Positions 49,957-63,050 of a DNA stretch of 64,000 nucleotides are shown piece after piece. How positions within the stretch are numbered: position 1 is the first letter of the stretch; every line of letters starts with the position of its first letter. Position numbers and translations under genes: made by a program. This DNA is from Glandiceps talaboti (lineage: Eukaryota > Hemichordata > Enteropneusta > Spengelidae). The notes under the pieces are model-generated. The model saw only the letters and a program-made list of their open reading frames with translations. It searched no databases and was not told the DNA's origin. The DNA lies in the NCBI RefSeq assembly GCF_964340395.1, contig NC_135555.1:11476431-11540430 (forward strand). The letters run 5' to 3'.

Positions 49957-52900
49957 TAAAGACAGACAGAGAAGATCTGTGGTATTTCAGATATATAAAT
50001 AAATGCCAGAGTCTTAAATACATCAAAAGACATACATAATGATAATGTGATGTGAATCTTTAAAACTTATCTTGACCTCTACCAATTGTATTTACAAAAC
50101 AATATATCATGCCCACTACTGACATAACTGTTTGACAAAAGGGAAATCATTGTGACTGAAACATTTGATAACATAATGACCTGTAAGTAAAACCCAAACA
50201 TTATTGTCATCTACCACCATCCCTACATCAAATCTTTAGCACATACTATCTAAGGGTGTAAAAGTGCAATTATATAGCCTTCATAGAAACCATGGGCTTT
50301 AAACAGGGTGCATAACTGTATACTACAAATACCAGTTGTAGAGTAAATATCTAAAGGAAGTAAATTTTTATCTTGATTATAAAAAGGCCCCTATCATATC
50401 GAGAGACTTGCATGACATATAACATATATTTGTAAAAAGGCCCCTCTCATCTGGAGAAAGAGACTTGTACAATACATGTAAGTGTTATATATCTGTACAA
50501 AAGGCCCCTCTCATCTGAAGACTACAGAGAAAATAACATGTGTCTATACATTGTATGTTAGTACAAAACGCCCCTCTCATCCAAAAAGAGAAAATTGTAT
50601 ATGTGTTTATATGTTTGTACAAAGGGCCACTCTTATCGAGATGAGAATTTTTTGATAACATGTATTAAGTTGCTACCTCAGTTACATTATTCTTTTAGTT
50701 AGACACAGTAAGTTTTCTATTCATCACTACCACTGTGATATTAATACAGTAACATCCGTTACAACTGATCCCAATCCAAGCACATCTGTTACATCCAAAC
50801 TTTTGTTCAATACTTTCCAGTTTGACTGTAATCAAAATTAATGTCTTTACTTGTGTGCTATAGCCATACATGTACAATATTCAAATGTTAGTTCTCATTC
50901 ATGATATCTGCATGTATTATATGAATAATGACTATTGTATGTGTAATACACTGTCAACCTACATATTTTCAACACTATAAAATTATGTGATTTTACTGTC
51001 TTCAACAAGTTCTCAAAGACAATTTTTTAAGAATTACTAAGCTTGGTGTGCTCTTTATATGTACAAAGAGGTATTTTAGTCACTACTTATATTTTTTTAT
51101 CAACGAAATAAGTGAAAATAGGTCTCTCACAAAAAACCTCCAGCCGGTCCAGGTTTACAGTAAGTATGTTGCTATTGTTTTCCAAGTTTAAACTCTCAAA
51201 TCATTTTCACTTGGAAAATTCTGATGTTGTATAGAAACAGCAGTACAGAAAATGTAGCATATTCTAATTCTATACTGTTTTTGATTTACAGCCAATTTCA
51301 CCCCACCTCACCTAAACAGTGTGTGTCATAGATGTATTTTTATCTTTGTTCCTACAATATTGATATGACCAACACTTCAGATATTATATGCCCACTCATG
51401 AAAACAATATACAAATCAACACATTGTTACCACTTTAGTTATTGAAGTCTCACTCCAGTGGTAACAATGTATCACAATTATTACCATTTTGTTTTCACTT
51501 GTATTGAATGGACATGTGTGAAATGCTGTCCTTTTCTGCCAATTGAATATTGTACGAACTAAAATAAAAACACATTTGTGGCACACACACTGTTTAAGTG
51601 AAGTTACCTGAAAATGACTGTAAATATAAAATAACAAATTGCTCAGAATATCACCATCATACAATCAGTGACGTTGTGGTTTTTTCCTAATCATGCGATA
51701 GAGGGTGTTAATTTTTTGTTTGTTTAATATTTCACCAGATTGAAGACATGTAGAGTGGATTAGGTCATACTATGGCTGTCCTAACACTGAATAGTATATC
51801 TACTGTGTTGAGTAAGACCTAAAAGCTTTCTATTTTCAGTTTCCAAAGGAATGTAAATTTTTCGAATTTTGATATCATTGTTTTGACTGCCTGCCTGTCT
51901 GTCTGTCTCTCTATCTATCTATCTGTCTGTCTGTCTGTCTTTGCCTTTGTCTACATGTCATAACAGCTAGCTCAATTCAAATGAAATTTGATAACACACT
52001 GTTTGGGATAATGACTAGAACTCGTTAGGTTTTATGTCTGCATGCATTTCTACAAATTCCACTCAAATACACTCATTATCTATTCATAAATTGCACCTTG
52101 CAATGAAAGCCTAGTTTAGTAATCCCTACTTAACATCTCAGACAATAGACATTGCCAATCTGTTTTTTCCTTGTCTGTGCCATGTACATGTAATCTTTTA
52201 ATCTGTCAATGAAACCTAGTATCCAATGTAGACTGTAGAGTGTATGCATGATATAATATACTTTGTATTATGCATAATTTGATGCAATGTACAATAGCGA
52301 TGAATAATAAAATCACAGTTTCATCCTGATGTCAATCAATAGTAATCTATTGGGGGGGGGGGGGGGTCTCGTGCAAAAATGCTCTGTACTGACTTAATTT
52401 AGATTGGGCTTTCCCACTCTAAATAGAAACAGACAGATTTTGTGGTCTTGAAGTTGAAGACAGGAAATGTGACTTTTGCCAAATTTCAATAGAAAATGAA
52501 GTACATTTTTTTGACTTACACTTTATTTCCACTCCAAAGTACAGTTTACTTTCCCATTTTAAAAAAAAGTTTCATTCCAAATTTCAATATACCAGTATGA
52601 TGTACATGCAATTATTGTTATAAACCCTCCCTCTGATATACTCTTTGATCAGTTAATGACAACTTATACACAAGAGCACCAAAAGCTCACAGTATACCAT
52701 ACCTGGGGTGGGGGGTGGGGGGTTATACCAAATACATAAAATTCATATGTATACTTACCATTCCCAGTAGATATATACCACCTCCAACTATCAGTGTTGA
52801 AAAGAATGTACCAACAATTGCAAACACCATGATGGAGCCAATATTCTGAAAGAAGTTACCCTGTCCAACAGAAAATATCATTCATAATCATCAATTGTTT

Positions 52901-55900
52901 TAATTTCAAATAAACAACATAACCACCAACAATTTATATGTTTTAGTATCACAGATAGGATATAGGGCTGTAGATGTATGTGTACAATGTATGATGTTTA
53001 GTGAGTTTAGGTAAGCAGGGTTGGGTTCATGGAAAATGTGTCGGGTCAACTGTCCACAATGTTTGAGATGTGTGTCTCTACCAACAAGTGGTTGGACAGA
53101 TATATCTAAATTAATATACATCTGCTGTTACTATAAAATGACAACTGACAAGTCATTGACACATCAGTTGACATCATGTGATAGTTGCACACAAATTACT
53201 GTATTATGAATACTAATGATGCTTTAATTAAAGGTGAACACCCCTCCAGGAAATAAAGGTATTTTCATAAACTTTGGGCCCTGGAGAGTTATTTCATGAT
53301 TTCACATCACATAATTTTGCTCTATTGGCATGACACACCAAGTTGAAACTCTGTAAAAAGAGCTCCCCAGAGCTTCCTTCCTTCCCACAGTCATGAATAT
53401 GCAGTGTGCATCCAATGAATAATCATGTCTGCTAAGACCCATGATGCAATGGTGTATCATTGAAAAGAACAACAGAGTTGAAAAAGAGTTTGAATTTGGT
53501 GTTTCTTGGCAATAAAGTGAAAATATCTTTATTTCCTGGAGGTGTTCCCCTTTAAGCTCTTAGTGACTGTACATAGTAGAACACACATACATTGTACAAT
53601 CCTGTCTACCCACTCCTTATGCATGGAACCAGCAGGCACTATATTGCACATGGCAATAAGTAGTATTTATTTAGCCTCAGCTATTTGTTCGAACAACGCA
53701 CTAAAAGGGATAAGACAACCAGTGTCCTGGGATAACACCAAGGTTCTAGTCAAAGAACAGGACGGGTTAAAACGTAACGTAAAAGGAAGCCAGCTATATC
53801 AGACAGAGGAGACCCATCATGAACAGGGACCAAGGATACCAACTACCATCAATTTACGGACATATTATTCTGCCAGCTTCTAAGACATTTAATGCAGAAA
53901 AAATAAATCTTTGTACGATCAAGGTCCATAGTAGACAGATCGACACGCCACAGTCGTTTCTAACTTACCATTCCAAAGTAACTATATTTTACTGTTCTAT
54001 TGATTCTTGGAACCATAAACAATATATTCTCCGTCAACTATTTGTATTACAAGACATAAAATGTGGGAAGAAGTCAGAGCACAATTGCAAGACAATACTT
54101 TTTCTGGGTTTTAAAAACAATCTTGATACATTTATGACAGCATAGGCAACACCTTAACTTCCCTTTCAGCAAACAGAATCAAAAATAGATTTGTACTAGC
54201 GTGTAGCTGTCCAGACTCTGGCATGTCAGAATTCTCCCAAGAAATTTCATATGACATAGAACAAGTTCAGGATCCTTGGCACAGAAACAAAGCATCTTGA
54301 ATGAGGTCTTATAAATTATTTACATCTGAGCTTACAAACAAATATTATTATGTAGACACTAAGATACAAATTTCCAGACACCTTTGACCTCATTGTAACT
54401 TAGTTTATGGCTCTGTATTAAAGGTTACACATTCAGGCCAACCTGTTGACAAAACCTGATTCGACAGTCAAAAATGTCATCTACAAATTTTTTCCTTTGT
54501 TTTTTTAACAAACTTTTCATTTCAACAACATTGGTGTCAAACAAAAACATTGAAAACCTTGCATTATACATGGAACTATGCACAAATTGGTGACCTTTCA
54601 AGCTCTCAGATCATTTGGCTTGTAGCTCATTGGTCAACTAGTTACTATGGGAACACAGTTGTTGTCAAGGAGACATTACACTCACCTTATGCAGCGAGTA
54701 TCCCGATTCAAATATGATTGGTGGTAGCAATACCAGGAAAAACATCGTTGGATTAAACATCTCTTCTCTCTGCAAACAAACGAACAAAGAAATAAAACAC
54801 AAAAATTACTTTACATATTAAAAACATGATGGCTTCACAATGTATAGAATGACACTATTACTATGCTTTAGACGCTAACAGTTCCATGTTACAAAATGTA
54901 CTCATTTTACCCAACAGTTGTACCAACTCAGTGTTTTTGAAAAGGTTTTGGAACACAGTTCGTACACATCTCGTGAAACTTGCACAGATTTCCATATCTG
55001 GTACTACAATTTTGGTGGGGAACCCCAATAAAACCGACTGGGGAAACTCAGGTAGATTTTACCAACTTACAGTTGTAAACAAAAATGCAACAAATGCATT
55101 AATACGTCCTGTATTCTTGTAATATCTTCTTGGTCCTAGCTTATCTCTTTGATTCCAAATACTGACAATTCAATAGCATTAATAACAAACTTCCTCTGGG
55201 GATGCATCCGTATTTTTCATGCAGACACCCTACTGGCGGACATTGGACATTAACTATGTATATAGATGGAATGATTTATTGACTTTCACAGATTTTGACC
55301 TAACTGGCACCATGTGTTCAAGGCTATATCGCAGTAAAAATTTGGCTAACTTTTATTTCAAATTTTCAGTTGTTTTCTATGATGTCTTTTCCTTTCAAAA
55401 TGAAATCCTTGTCTAATTTATAGTGTAGTGTTACACACATTCTGATCTTACAATGTTACACAGTTCCGTCCCCCACATATTTGATCTAAAATAACTTATT
55501 ACAAAATTTGGGCAGGATGTGTATCCATAACTACGCAGATTGGAGATGATGAACAAAATGGAATAAATGATAAAGGAATATGAATAGAATAACTGTACCT
55601 GATTTTTTTGTATGGCACTATATAATCTTGGTATGACAATCCTTTACTTAACGATTTCACATGACAGTTCATTTAGACAAATTTGAACATTATGGGTTTG
55701 TTGGTATGAATGGACCACAGAACAGGACATACATGTATAGACCACATTATGAATGCACCAGATGCATATATTCTATAGTAATCACGGTGAGTTATTAATA
55801 TTTCAGTTCAAAAATCAAGAGTGTAACAGTTGGAAGACATAGGAAACATATGACATCTGGTGGCTTCATAGTGTTTAGTGTCAGAGTTGATGACAGCAGT

Positions 55901-58129
55901 TTGCCATTAATATGGAAAGTATTCATTATAACAATGGTTGCATTTCCACTGTTTTGCTAGGATTTTGGAACATTGTTATATGTAGCATGGTTGCAAGGTG
56001 CTGAAAGACTGGGCACACATTTACATTGGATTATTTCAAATAGCAGTAATTTCCAAAGGGAAATTTTCTTTGAGGTTTGTTAGAGTACATCACATACATT
56101 ACAATACTAGTAATATAGATAATATGCATTTGTAGCTACAGTTTTCCTAATATAAATAGTTGGTATCACAAGTTTTGCCCGTTGATTTAAATTAGTCAAT
56201 CACATGATAGCTTGCAAACAGACTGACTGACAGACAGACAGACAGATAGACAGGCAAGCAGACAGACAGACAGACAGACAGACAGTCAGCCAGCCAGCCA
56301 ATGATATCAAAATTCAAAATTGAATTTAGGAAGTTGGAGAAATCTGCACTACAGGTATATTGGAATTGACAAGAATCAGGCTTGGAAAACAAGTATAGAG
56401 GAGGGGAAAATGTGGACAAATCATTTTAAAAGCAAGCATCCACCAGGGGTTTCGAAACTTTTTGCTACAACTCTATAATTTATGTCAAAAAAGTGAAAAT
56501 CTAACAGATATAACATTGTTAATGTTTGTCCTTGTGTTCTCTTCAATTTCTTGGGGGAAACCTTAACTCATAAATGTCTGGGGCAATAATGTAGATCTTT
56601 ACCTACTGACTGGCTTTAGTGAAACCATGACAAATACTAGTAGTTCCATTTTGTAATCCCACTACATTTCTGGTATTAGATAATATAAGGGAAATGTGTA
56701 TCTAAAAGACATCCCATGCCAATCATTTCAGCCATAGTTTGGGTGGAATTCTGTTGTTGTTGTTGGTTTGTTTGTTTGTTTTTGTTGGTTATTTGGGTTT
56801 TTTGGTTTGTTTGTTTTTTATTTTATTTATTTATTTTATTTTATTTTATTTTATTTTTTTTTTTTTGGGGGGGGGAGTCAAATTGCCAGATTGCTGTAAC
56901 TGGCATGGTATTCTAAAACCACTGTGACTTGACAACACTCTTTTATATGATGCACTTTACAACATTTGTATGTATGGTTTACTAACACAGAGTATGGGAA
57001 AGCAAGCATTTTTAGTGAAATCTTGAAGGTCTACATGAAAAATGGCAAGGTGGCCCTGAAGTGATTCTTTCACAAAAATGTAAGTTCTACATTTGCAGTG
57101 AACTGTCACATACATGTATATATCATGTTTGAAGACCAAATCACAAAGAATATTAATGGCAATCAAATATGCATTATTGTGGAAAAGTAAATGAAAAAAT
57201 AACATAATTTCAAATAAATTGACAGTATGGTATCATTACTGCACAAGACTTATTAGCCTGTTTATGTCACTGGATCAATTCTGCTGTGGCTTCGTCACTA
57301 TTATCCATAATATAATGATAGCAAAAGAAGTACAATGGAACCACAGATTAGTGACATATACAATAAAAGAACAGTGGAATCACAGATCTGGTGATGTACT
57401 AGTAGTTTGCCTGGAGACTTATTGATTTGTGTAGTAACAACACAAAGCCATTTACAGCTGTTGCCATAACATAGCTGTCACCAGATGTAACACTGACAAA
57501 GTGATATCTCGACTTACCTGCCAGTTTGCTAGATTTTCAATTTTTAAAAGCATCAATATGAAACCAATGAATGCTCCTAAAGCCACTTCAGCTACACTCT
57601 CAGGTAAATAGTGGAACTTCCATTTGATAATCATATGCACCAGTAAAATACACATAGCTGTAACATATCATACAGTACACTTGAACTTAGTAATATGTTC
57701 ATAGCATGCATACAGACAGATGGACAGATACACACACAGAGACCAATACTTATCTCACTCATCCTTGCATTATATCATATATATACATTTTTGTACTTGG
57801 AAAGCTTCCCTATATGCAAAAAGAATTGTAAAGCTTCTCTCTCTCTCTGATAAGCACAAACTGAACCCTTTGGAGTTGGTGTCACATGGTCTTTTTGGTA
57901 AGTGATATTTTTTAAAAGAACCGCACTCAATATTTGGAAATTTTATGTCATCAAAAAAAGTCACATCAACTTACCTACAACAATGAGAATAAAGAATATA
58001 GTTAAACCACTGTCTTTTTCATCTTCCGATGTACCACCTGGAATTTCTTCCTCGGGTTCTTCCGTCTGTACTGGAGTTTTGGTTGTAGTGTTTAAATCTG
58101 TTGACACATTGCTGCTACTATTTGGTAAT
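40943..58129 (-). CDS. SLC9A8: Na+/H+ exchanger 8-type antiporter, 14 coding exons (5' end missing)
   Basis: Electroneutral Na+(K+)/H+ exchanger of Golgi/endosomal and apical membranes. Exons in transcript order: 58129-57975, 57657-57518, 54769-54686, 52860-52759, 49510-49332, 48411-48273, 47816-47711, 47189-47073, 45662-45580, 44608-44497, 43721-43576, 42614-42558, 41802-41659, 41053-40943 (TGA 40945-40943). All phases agree and give 557 residues. Numbering from the first full codon in the window: Asn/Thr-rich lumenal head 1-40, then membrane segments to about 450. Family marks include [30 protein letters not shown] with D183, the ion-site Asn-Asp pair (211-212) in [29 protein letters not shown] and [16 protein letters not shown]. 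The cytoplasmic tail has [14 protein letters not shown]8 is favoured over NHE6/7/9 by these motifs. Intron 47817-48272 is AT-AC (U12 type); the others are GT-AG. The exon with the start codon was not found and may be upstream of the window. Confidence 0.95.
41011..41220 (-). repeat. Degenerate triplication of the last SLC9A8 exon 5' edge
   Basis: The segment running from within the last exon across its acceptor (about 41011-41068) recurs next to it at about 41069-41130, with a weaker copy at 41131-41220. All copies keep ATTCGACYATCTCTCAATTC-like and GTAACAATGAAAATG blocks. The extra copies have shifted frames and stops, so they look like dead partial exon duplicates. Confidence 0.75.
41815..42235 (-). 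repeat. Degenerate repeat with ~10 ATTGG (CCAAT) motifs
   Basis: GTCAATGATTGG or a close variant (TAATTGGCTGAT, TGATTGGTTAAC) recurs every 35-60 bp through the SLC9A8 intron between 41802 and 42558. On the gene's sense strand the motif is CCAAT. Confidence 0.7.
42724..42976. repeat. (TG)n and (ATGT)n microsatellites
   Basis: TG-rich DNA followed by a pure ATGT tetramer array (about 42918-42976), in an SLC9A8 intron. Confidence 0.95.
44733..45413. repeat. (ATGT)n arrays flanking a 155-bp inverted-end insert
   Basis: Two ATGT arrays (44733-45084 and about 45287-45413) are interrupted by 45085-45286. The interruption has inverted ends, AATGCATATGGGACTTAT (from 45092) and ATAAGTTCCATATGCATT (about 45228-45245). 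The arrays contain phased TAGTTAGG variants, indicating internal duplication. Confidence 0.8.
46406..46752. mobile_element. TTAA-flanked fold-back MITE, family 1 copy B
   Basis: Begins TTAAAGTGGCCACATGG and ends CCTATGGCCACTTTAA. Arm sequence ATCAATGTGAAACAACATAT matches copy A at 35919-36283. It lies in an SLC9A8 intron. Confidence 0.8.
47380..47560. repeat. Dispersed repeat, inverted partner of 32865-33065
   Basis: Contains GTCACTACATGG, GTGGTGACAAAACC, TCACAAGTA, ATAATATAATTAT, AAATCTGGAAAAA and TGACTCATAT in the order expected for the reverse complement of the copy in the zinc-finger gene. Confidence 0.55.
47817..48272 (-). other. U12-type AT-AC spliceosomal intron in SLC9A8
   Basis: On the minus strand the intron starts ATATCCTTTTTG (48272-48261), an exact U12 AT-AC donor. 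It ends TTCTTTAAC-TTTGCATAC (branch motif 47834-47826, AC at 47818-47817). The branch motif differs at one of nine positions from TTCCTTAAC and sits about 10 bases from the acceptor, as the minor spliceosome requires. Joining at these sites (phase 0) gives [18 protein letters not shown], colinear with the conserved NHE8 segment. The only nearby GT-AG alternative (GTGAGG at 48246, AG at 47802-47801) has incompatible phases (2 and 1). Confidence 0.92.
49888..49957. repeat. (CAAA)n-(CAGA)n microsatellite
   Basis: CAAA tetramers passing into CAGA tetramers, in an SLC9A8 intron. Related GACA/CTGT runs are at 51893-51943 and about 56230-56285. Confidence 0.93.
50380..50645 (+). repeat. Degenerate ~60-70-bp tandem repeat, five units
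   Basis: Units are marked by AAAAAGGCCCCTCTCATC or variants, GAGAGACTTG and a TATA/TGTA-rich spacer. They lie in the SLC9A8 intron after the 52759-52860 exon. Confidence 0.8.
53228..53555. mobile_element. TTAA-flanked fold-back MITE, family 2 copy B
   Basis: Starts TTAAAGGTGAACACCCCTCC and ends GGAGGTGTTCCCCTTTAA. Arms include CAGGAAATAAAGGTATTTT and its complement. Perfect TTAA at both ends. Same family as 37822-38182. Confidence 0.82.
53680..53881 (+). pseudogene. Decayed Penelope-like retroelement C-terminal fragment
   Basis: One frame reads [18 protein letters not shown]. After a one-base frame change, another reads [20 protein letters not shown] and then [12 protein letters not shown]. 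The spacing of W-D, K-V-L, E, K-R, I-R and M-N-R-D-x-G resembles the C-terminal end of GIY-YIG-linked Penelope-type proteins. The frame shift and absence of an upstream reverse transcriptase show it is dead. It lies inside an SLC9A8 intron, antisense to the gene. The family call rests on pattern memory, not on a search. Confidence 0.5.
56758..56878. repeat. (TTTG)n / (TTTTA)n / poly-T-poly-G block
   Basis: GTTT repeats, TTTTA pentamers, then a T-tract followed by a G-tract. Spurious hydrophobic frames come from it. Confidence 0.9.
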
Positions 58130-60080
58130 CTGTAATATATGAAAGTGGTTGATGTAGCAATGGCAATGATTAAACCTTTGATGGTAGATGTACGTTACAT
58201 AATAGTCACTTTCTTCTAGCAAACACTGCCTGTTTTAGCTGTAAAACACTGCAGCTGCATATTGATCTGTTTACCATTATGGTTTAAGTCTCATTTCACA
58301 CGTGGCATATAGTACAACATGTGTACATTTTTTGTATTTGCTTTGTGAGAAATTACTGACGGTGCATTTTGTATCTGGAAAAATTGAACTTCATGTGATT
58401 GTCATAAACATTGTTTTCTTTTTTTTTAAATGAAAAATATACAGATGTTGTATCCAAAACTCATCTGTAAACAAAACTCAACAAAACAAAATATTATGTG
58501 TGCAAAGATGGACTTGTGTTAGGGTGATATACAATTTGAAAAATAATGAGTTTACCATAGACATGATATCAACATACTACATGGAACTTTCAATGCTACC
58601 AGTAATATTAACAACAGACTGCCCCAACCCCAACTCCAACGCACCCCTTTGACATAATGTATCAATGTGGGTTCGATATCACCAACATGATATTACCCCC
58701 CCCCCCCCACTCATTTATCATTAATATTAGAATAAATTAATTCAATAAATGCTATATATAGACTGTGGAACTTGCAATACTACCTGTACAACAGATACTG
58801 CCCAACCCTGTACTCCACTGCACCCCATGATATAATTATAATGTATTTTCAGACTCAATATTATCAACATTATCCCCTCACCTCACCTCCTTTATATTAG
58901 TATGAATTCATTCAATAAATGCTGTATATATAGGGCACCAGAACTTTTGTGTCACATCTTGAAAAATCTAGACATTCCAGAATACATGTACTATGATGTA
59001 GTGCACCTAAGGTCAAGGTCTGATGGTCAAAACATCTGAATAGAGCTACATGTACATGTGGCAGGCTCTAATAAAGTCTGTAAGCCACACAGTTTGAGCT
59101 GTGATTCAGCTTCTTTTACCAGTATTCCCTGTCTATACATGTATAATAAATGTACTGCAGCTATATTTAGACTAGTTTCTATCAATGACTTGGTGTCTCC
59201 ATTGCCTATCAATCTACTGAGTCGTGAGGACACCATACTGTCAAACATACATGTACAACATTATATGTGTACCATGCACATACATGTATGCAGCCAAGCT
59301 GTATGCGTGGGAACAGAGATTTTACTCTTGTCATTTTATGCCTGCAATGTACATCCATCATCCATGTCAATGGTTGTGGGGATGCTACAAAAATAGTAAA
59401 CTGAGTCAAAACATTCAGAAATATTACCCCTGTTTTTGTACTGTCAAAATATGTATACACATGTAAAGTAAACATTTCGAATTTTTTGAAGATTGAAAAA
59501 TCCTTTGTGGGTCACACTACTACATGTGTTATCTGATACCAAATGATCAACTGGTTTGCACTTATAAAGTTTCATGTCTGTGGTGGCTGGGTCTACACTA
59601 TGTACATAAATGACCTGTATAACCTATTGTAATTATATCTGACACTTATTATTTCATAAACATAACACTGTATACATGTAACATAATAAACTCTGCAATA
59701 AACGAGAAGAATACAGAAATAGCTTGAAATATTTAAAGCCGTCTGTGTACACATACATGTACTCATATATTGAAGATATATCTTGCATTAATTAGTTTTT
59801 GTTTGTGCAAAGGTTCGTCTGGTTTATTGACATTTGTGTTATTTCTGTGTATGTTATTTCACAGGATAATTTGTCACACACTGTGACTATGTATATCCAA
59901 CCATAGACCCTCCATCTATGATCCAATCAAGGAGGTTTAAGATAACTTATACCTCCCTGATCCACTAATAGACACTACAGGAAAGTGTAGGTCTATGATC
60001 CAACCAACAACATGTATTTATACAAGTTGTTGCTTTGTTTGTTTATTTTCTACATACAGGTCATAGTATGTGTGCTTATT

Positions 60081-60380
60081 ATAGCCGAAGCCCATGGCCC
60101 CCTATTGGTGTTGTTAGGGTTTTTCTTACTTTTTCTTTCTTCTTCTGCCATTTTTTTGTCAAGCTAGAACTAGAAAACGTTTGCCCGTAAACCTTTCAAA
60201 CTTGGTAGGCTTATCGGGGACCATGAGTACTCATGCACCTAACCCAGTAATTTTGGGCTGGAATATCGAAAATTTCATACTTTACACAACAATAGCCTAA
60301 AATCCTGGCTAATAGGGATTTGGAATTTTGATTTCCCCATCACGTGAATATAGTCAAAAACCCCATTCACAAGGATTCCC
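60081..60380. repeat. Unclassified dispersed repeat candidate
   Basis: The block runs from GCCGAAGCCCATGGCC through a T/C-rich stretch (TTTCTTCTTCTGCC) and AAACTTGGTAGGC to TTCCCCATCACGTG. Its texture differs from the surrounding AT-rich intron-like DNA and suggests an old transposon. No ends or coding content were defined. Confidence 0.3.
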
Positions 60381-61287
60381 GGCTAGTATAATGATAAATG
60401 ATATTTTATCCATTGACTACCACATAATTGTATGTAGTTAGTAGATTAATCATATAATTCCGAACTTGTTCTTCGTGTGTCAACAAATATCCCCCCCCTC
60501 CCATGAGGATCCCCACAAATGACGATTAACGATATCAAGTTTCTACTTGTACATGATTATATGACTCCAGGATTTCAACAAAATTGTGCAGTAGATTCAA
60601 GTACTTTTTTTTCTCCTATAAATATCACTACAATGTATTTAGGGTACTTGAATATATTAACAAGACAGCTCCTACATGAAAACATATTTAATTTGTACAA
60701 AGGATTTGAGTTTTATATGTTACAACATATGAAGGGTACTTGAATATCATCATGATCATATAACTCCTGGTTCTCATCAACTCTGTACACACAGTAGGCA
60801 TATAAGTTTTACTTGGATTAGGAACCCAATATGGTTAATAGGTTGATTGAATCATACATTCAGTCCTGCAACAGCTTTTCATTCAATATGAATAGTAAGA
60901 GTGCATACATCATGTCATTTTGTGATATGAAGAGTACAATGTAAGGTGAGTCATGCATACTTAACATATTCAAATCAAACACAAACTGAATTACACTATT
61001 TTTGTACACGTGACAACATAGTGCTTTTATTTACATTTCTTCTTTAACTGTCATATTCTGTGATAAATGAGTCTGGCTAGAATTTCTGGTTTGAATGTTG
61101 AATAACACTGCAGTCTCGCTAGGGTGGGTTTTGTCACCAAGCTAACCGAGTGGACGAAATTCTATAGAATTTAATTGATCACTTTCTATATATAAGCCAT
61201 ACATGTAATTTGTGGCAGGAATCCTGGTAGTACTAGTAGAATGATGATGGGAATCATGAAGACTTTCCCTATACTTTACCTATTCAT

Positions 61288-61299
61288 CAAACACACACG

Positions 61300-61361
<62 letters not shown>
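61288..61361. repeat. (CA)n microsatellite
   Basis: Nearly pure CA run with one or two GC interruptions at its start. Confidence 0.96.
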
Positions 61362-61364
<3 letters not shown>

Positions 61365-61980
61365 GTGTGTTTTATTACAAATGAGGCCTTCAGTACGGGT
61401 GTGTGTTATGAGACCCCTAGTTTGTTGTGATGCTAAATCCATGAACATGATATCGTATATTCTTCCCCTAGTAGACTATACAAAAATCATCGCAGTTTAA
61501 AGAAACAACCATTAATGAGCTTTCTGTAGGCATGTGAACTTGTGAAGCCTTCCCAGGCTGACGTGGTTTATGGAGCCACTGGGTGTGAAGCATTTACTGG
61601 GCATAAGCTTAAAAGTAGGACCTTGGACCGAGTGTGTACTTTTAAGTGGGAAGTAGGGCCATTTACATACTCATGGAATTAAAGTATAAAATGAGAACTT
61701 TATGTATTTTTAAAAGGTAAATTAAATATCCCTGTATTTTCCGCTGTATCTTTACACAACAGCAACTGCAAAATTGTCAGAAAACTGACAACCTACTGTA
61801 ATAATCTGGTATTTGACATAATTCCATATGCTTTCTTCCTTGAAAAATATAGCCTTTGGTGAATGTAGAGTAGACAGGAAAAGATACCAAAAACTCTTGA
61901 AAACTTCAAAACCAGTTTGAAGTTAACCAAGTTGTTTGCATGTTATTAGTAGACTTCTTGAAACACGATTGTAGTCATAT

Positions 61981-62385
61981 GGTGTGATAGGTGAACAAAC
62001 AAGCGAGAAGGTGCCCAGAATGCCAGGTCCATTTATATTATCACTTCACATAATCCAAGGCTTCATGGTTAGTCAGAGATTACAATTATTGTTCAGGTAC
62101 TGAGTATTTTTGATTGGGCAATGTAGAAATTGAATTAAATGGTACATTTCCAAGGTGGTGCCATGCATTATTTTCAGAATGTGGTTGATCGATACACTAG
62201 CCCATGGTCACAGCTGAATTTATGTATGACCATGCATTGAGCCCAGGTGACAGTGTAGTGACCATAGTTGGCAGAACTCACATGGAGTCTAAAGTAGGTT
62301 ACATGATGCATTTGTATAAATAACTCTGCCCCCCCCCCCAACTGCCACAAATTGCTGTGCCTTATCTGACTAACAAATTTGCTTT
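61981..62385. repeat. Large direct repeat, copy 1
   Basis: Starts GGTGTGATAGGTGAACAAAC and is ~95% identical through about 400 bp to copy 2 at 63600. It carries a poly-C run and the same closing CTTATCTGACTAACAAATT. The left boundary is sharp in both copies. Confidence 0.93.
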
Positions 62386-62719
62386 TAAAAAACTTAATAA
62401 CAAATTCTGCTTACAGAGGTCAAACTCTTTCCTGTACAACAGAGATTTATCCAGTTAGCAACTAGCTACTACCTGCATTGAAACATTTTTCCAGGAAGAG
62501 GAACATGAATCAAAATTATTCCACTGTTGTTATATTTAGGAAAGTGAGTTTAAAGTATTTTGCCTTTGAAATAAGACTGTGATAGGTTACCAAACAAGTT
62601 ACTATGTAGCCTAGAATCCATTAAAGTTCCTTATACTATGATCACCACATAGTCACCAAAGCTCAGACCACAGATAAGATAGTCAATTTCTGCTGTAATT
62701 TTAAATAGAAGACAATACA

Positions 62720-63050
62720 AGCTATAAAGTAACACCTTGATGTGTGTATTTTCAGCAGAGAAGCAGGGCCATTTACACACACTTGGTACCATGGTACAAT
62801 GGAAGGCCCTGGAGTGTGATAATTTAAGTGACAAATAAGGCCATCTACACACTCTTAGTAATATGGCAACATGACAGACCTTTGACTGGCCATTTATACA
62901 ATCATAGTAATAATATGGCACAATGAAAGGAGTTTGTAGTGTGTACTTTTACGAGGAAAGTTGAACATTTACACATTCATAGTATTTTGGTAGAATGTAT
63001 TTTTTAAGTTGAAAGTGGGGTCATTTAAACACATATTGTAGTTTGGTGGA
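62720..63050. repeat. Degenerate 60-90-bp tandem repeat
   Basis: About four units with GTGTGTA/GTGTGATAA, (AG)GGCCATTTACACAC, TCATAGTA and TATGGCACAATG. An isolated related unit lies at 61630-61690. Confidence 0.65.

Noticed and set aside
53819-54145. 108-residue frame as a host gene
   Set aside because: Only its first part resembles anything (a retroelement C-terminus). The rest looks random, and there is a frameshift upstream.
61288-61361. CRISPR-like or other phased array
   Set aside because: Simple CA repeat in an animal genome; no spacers.
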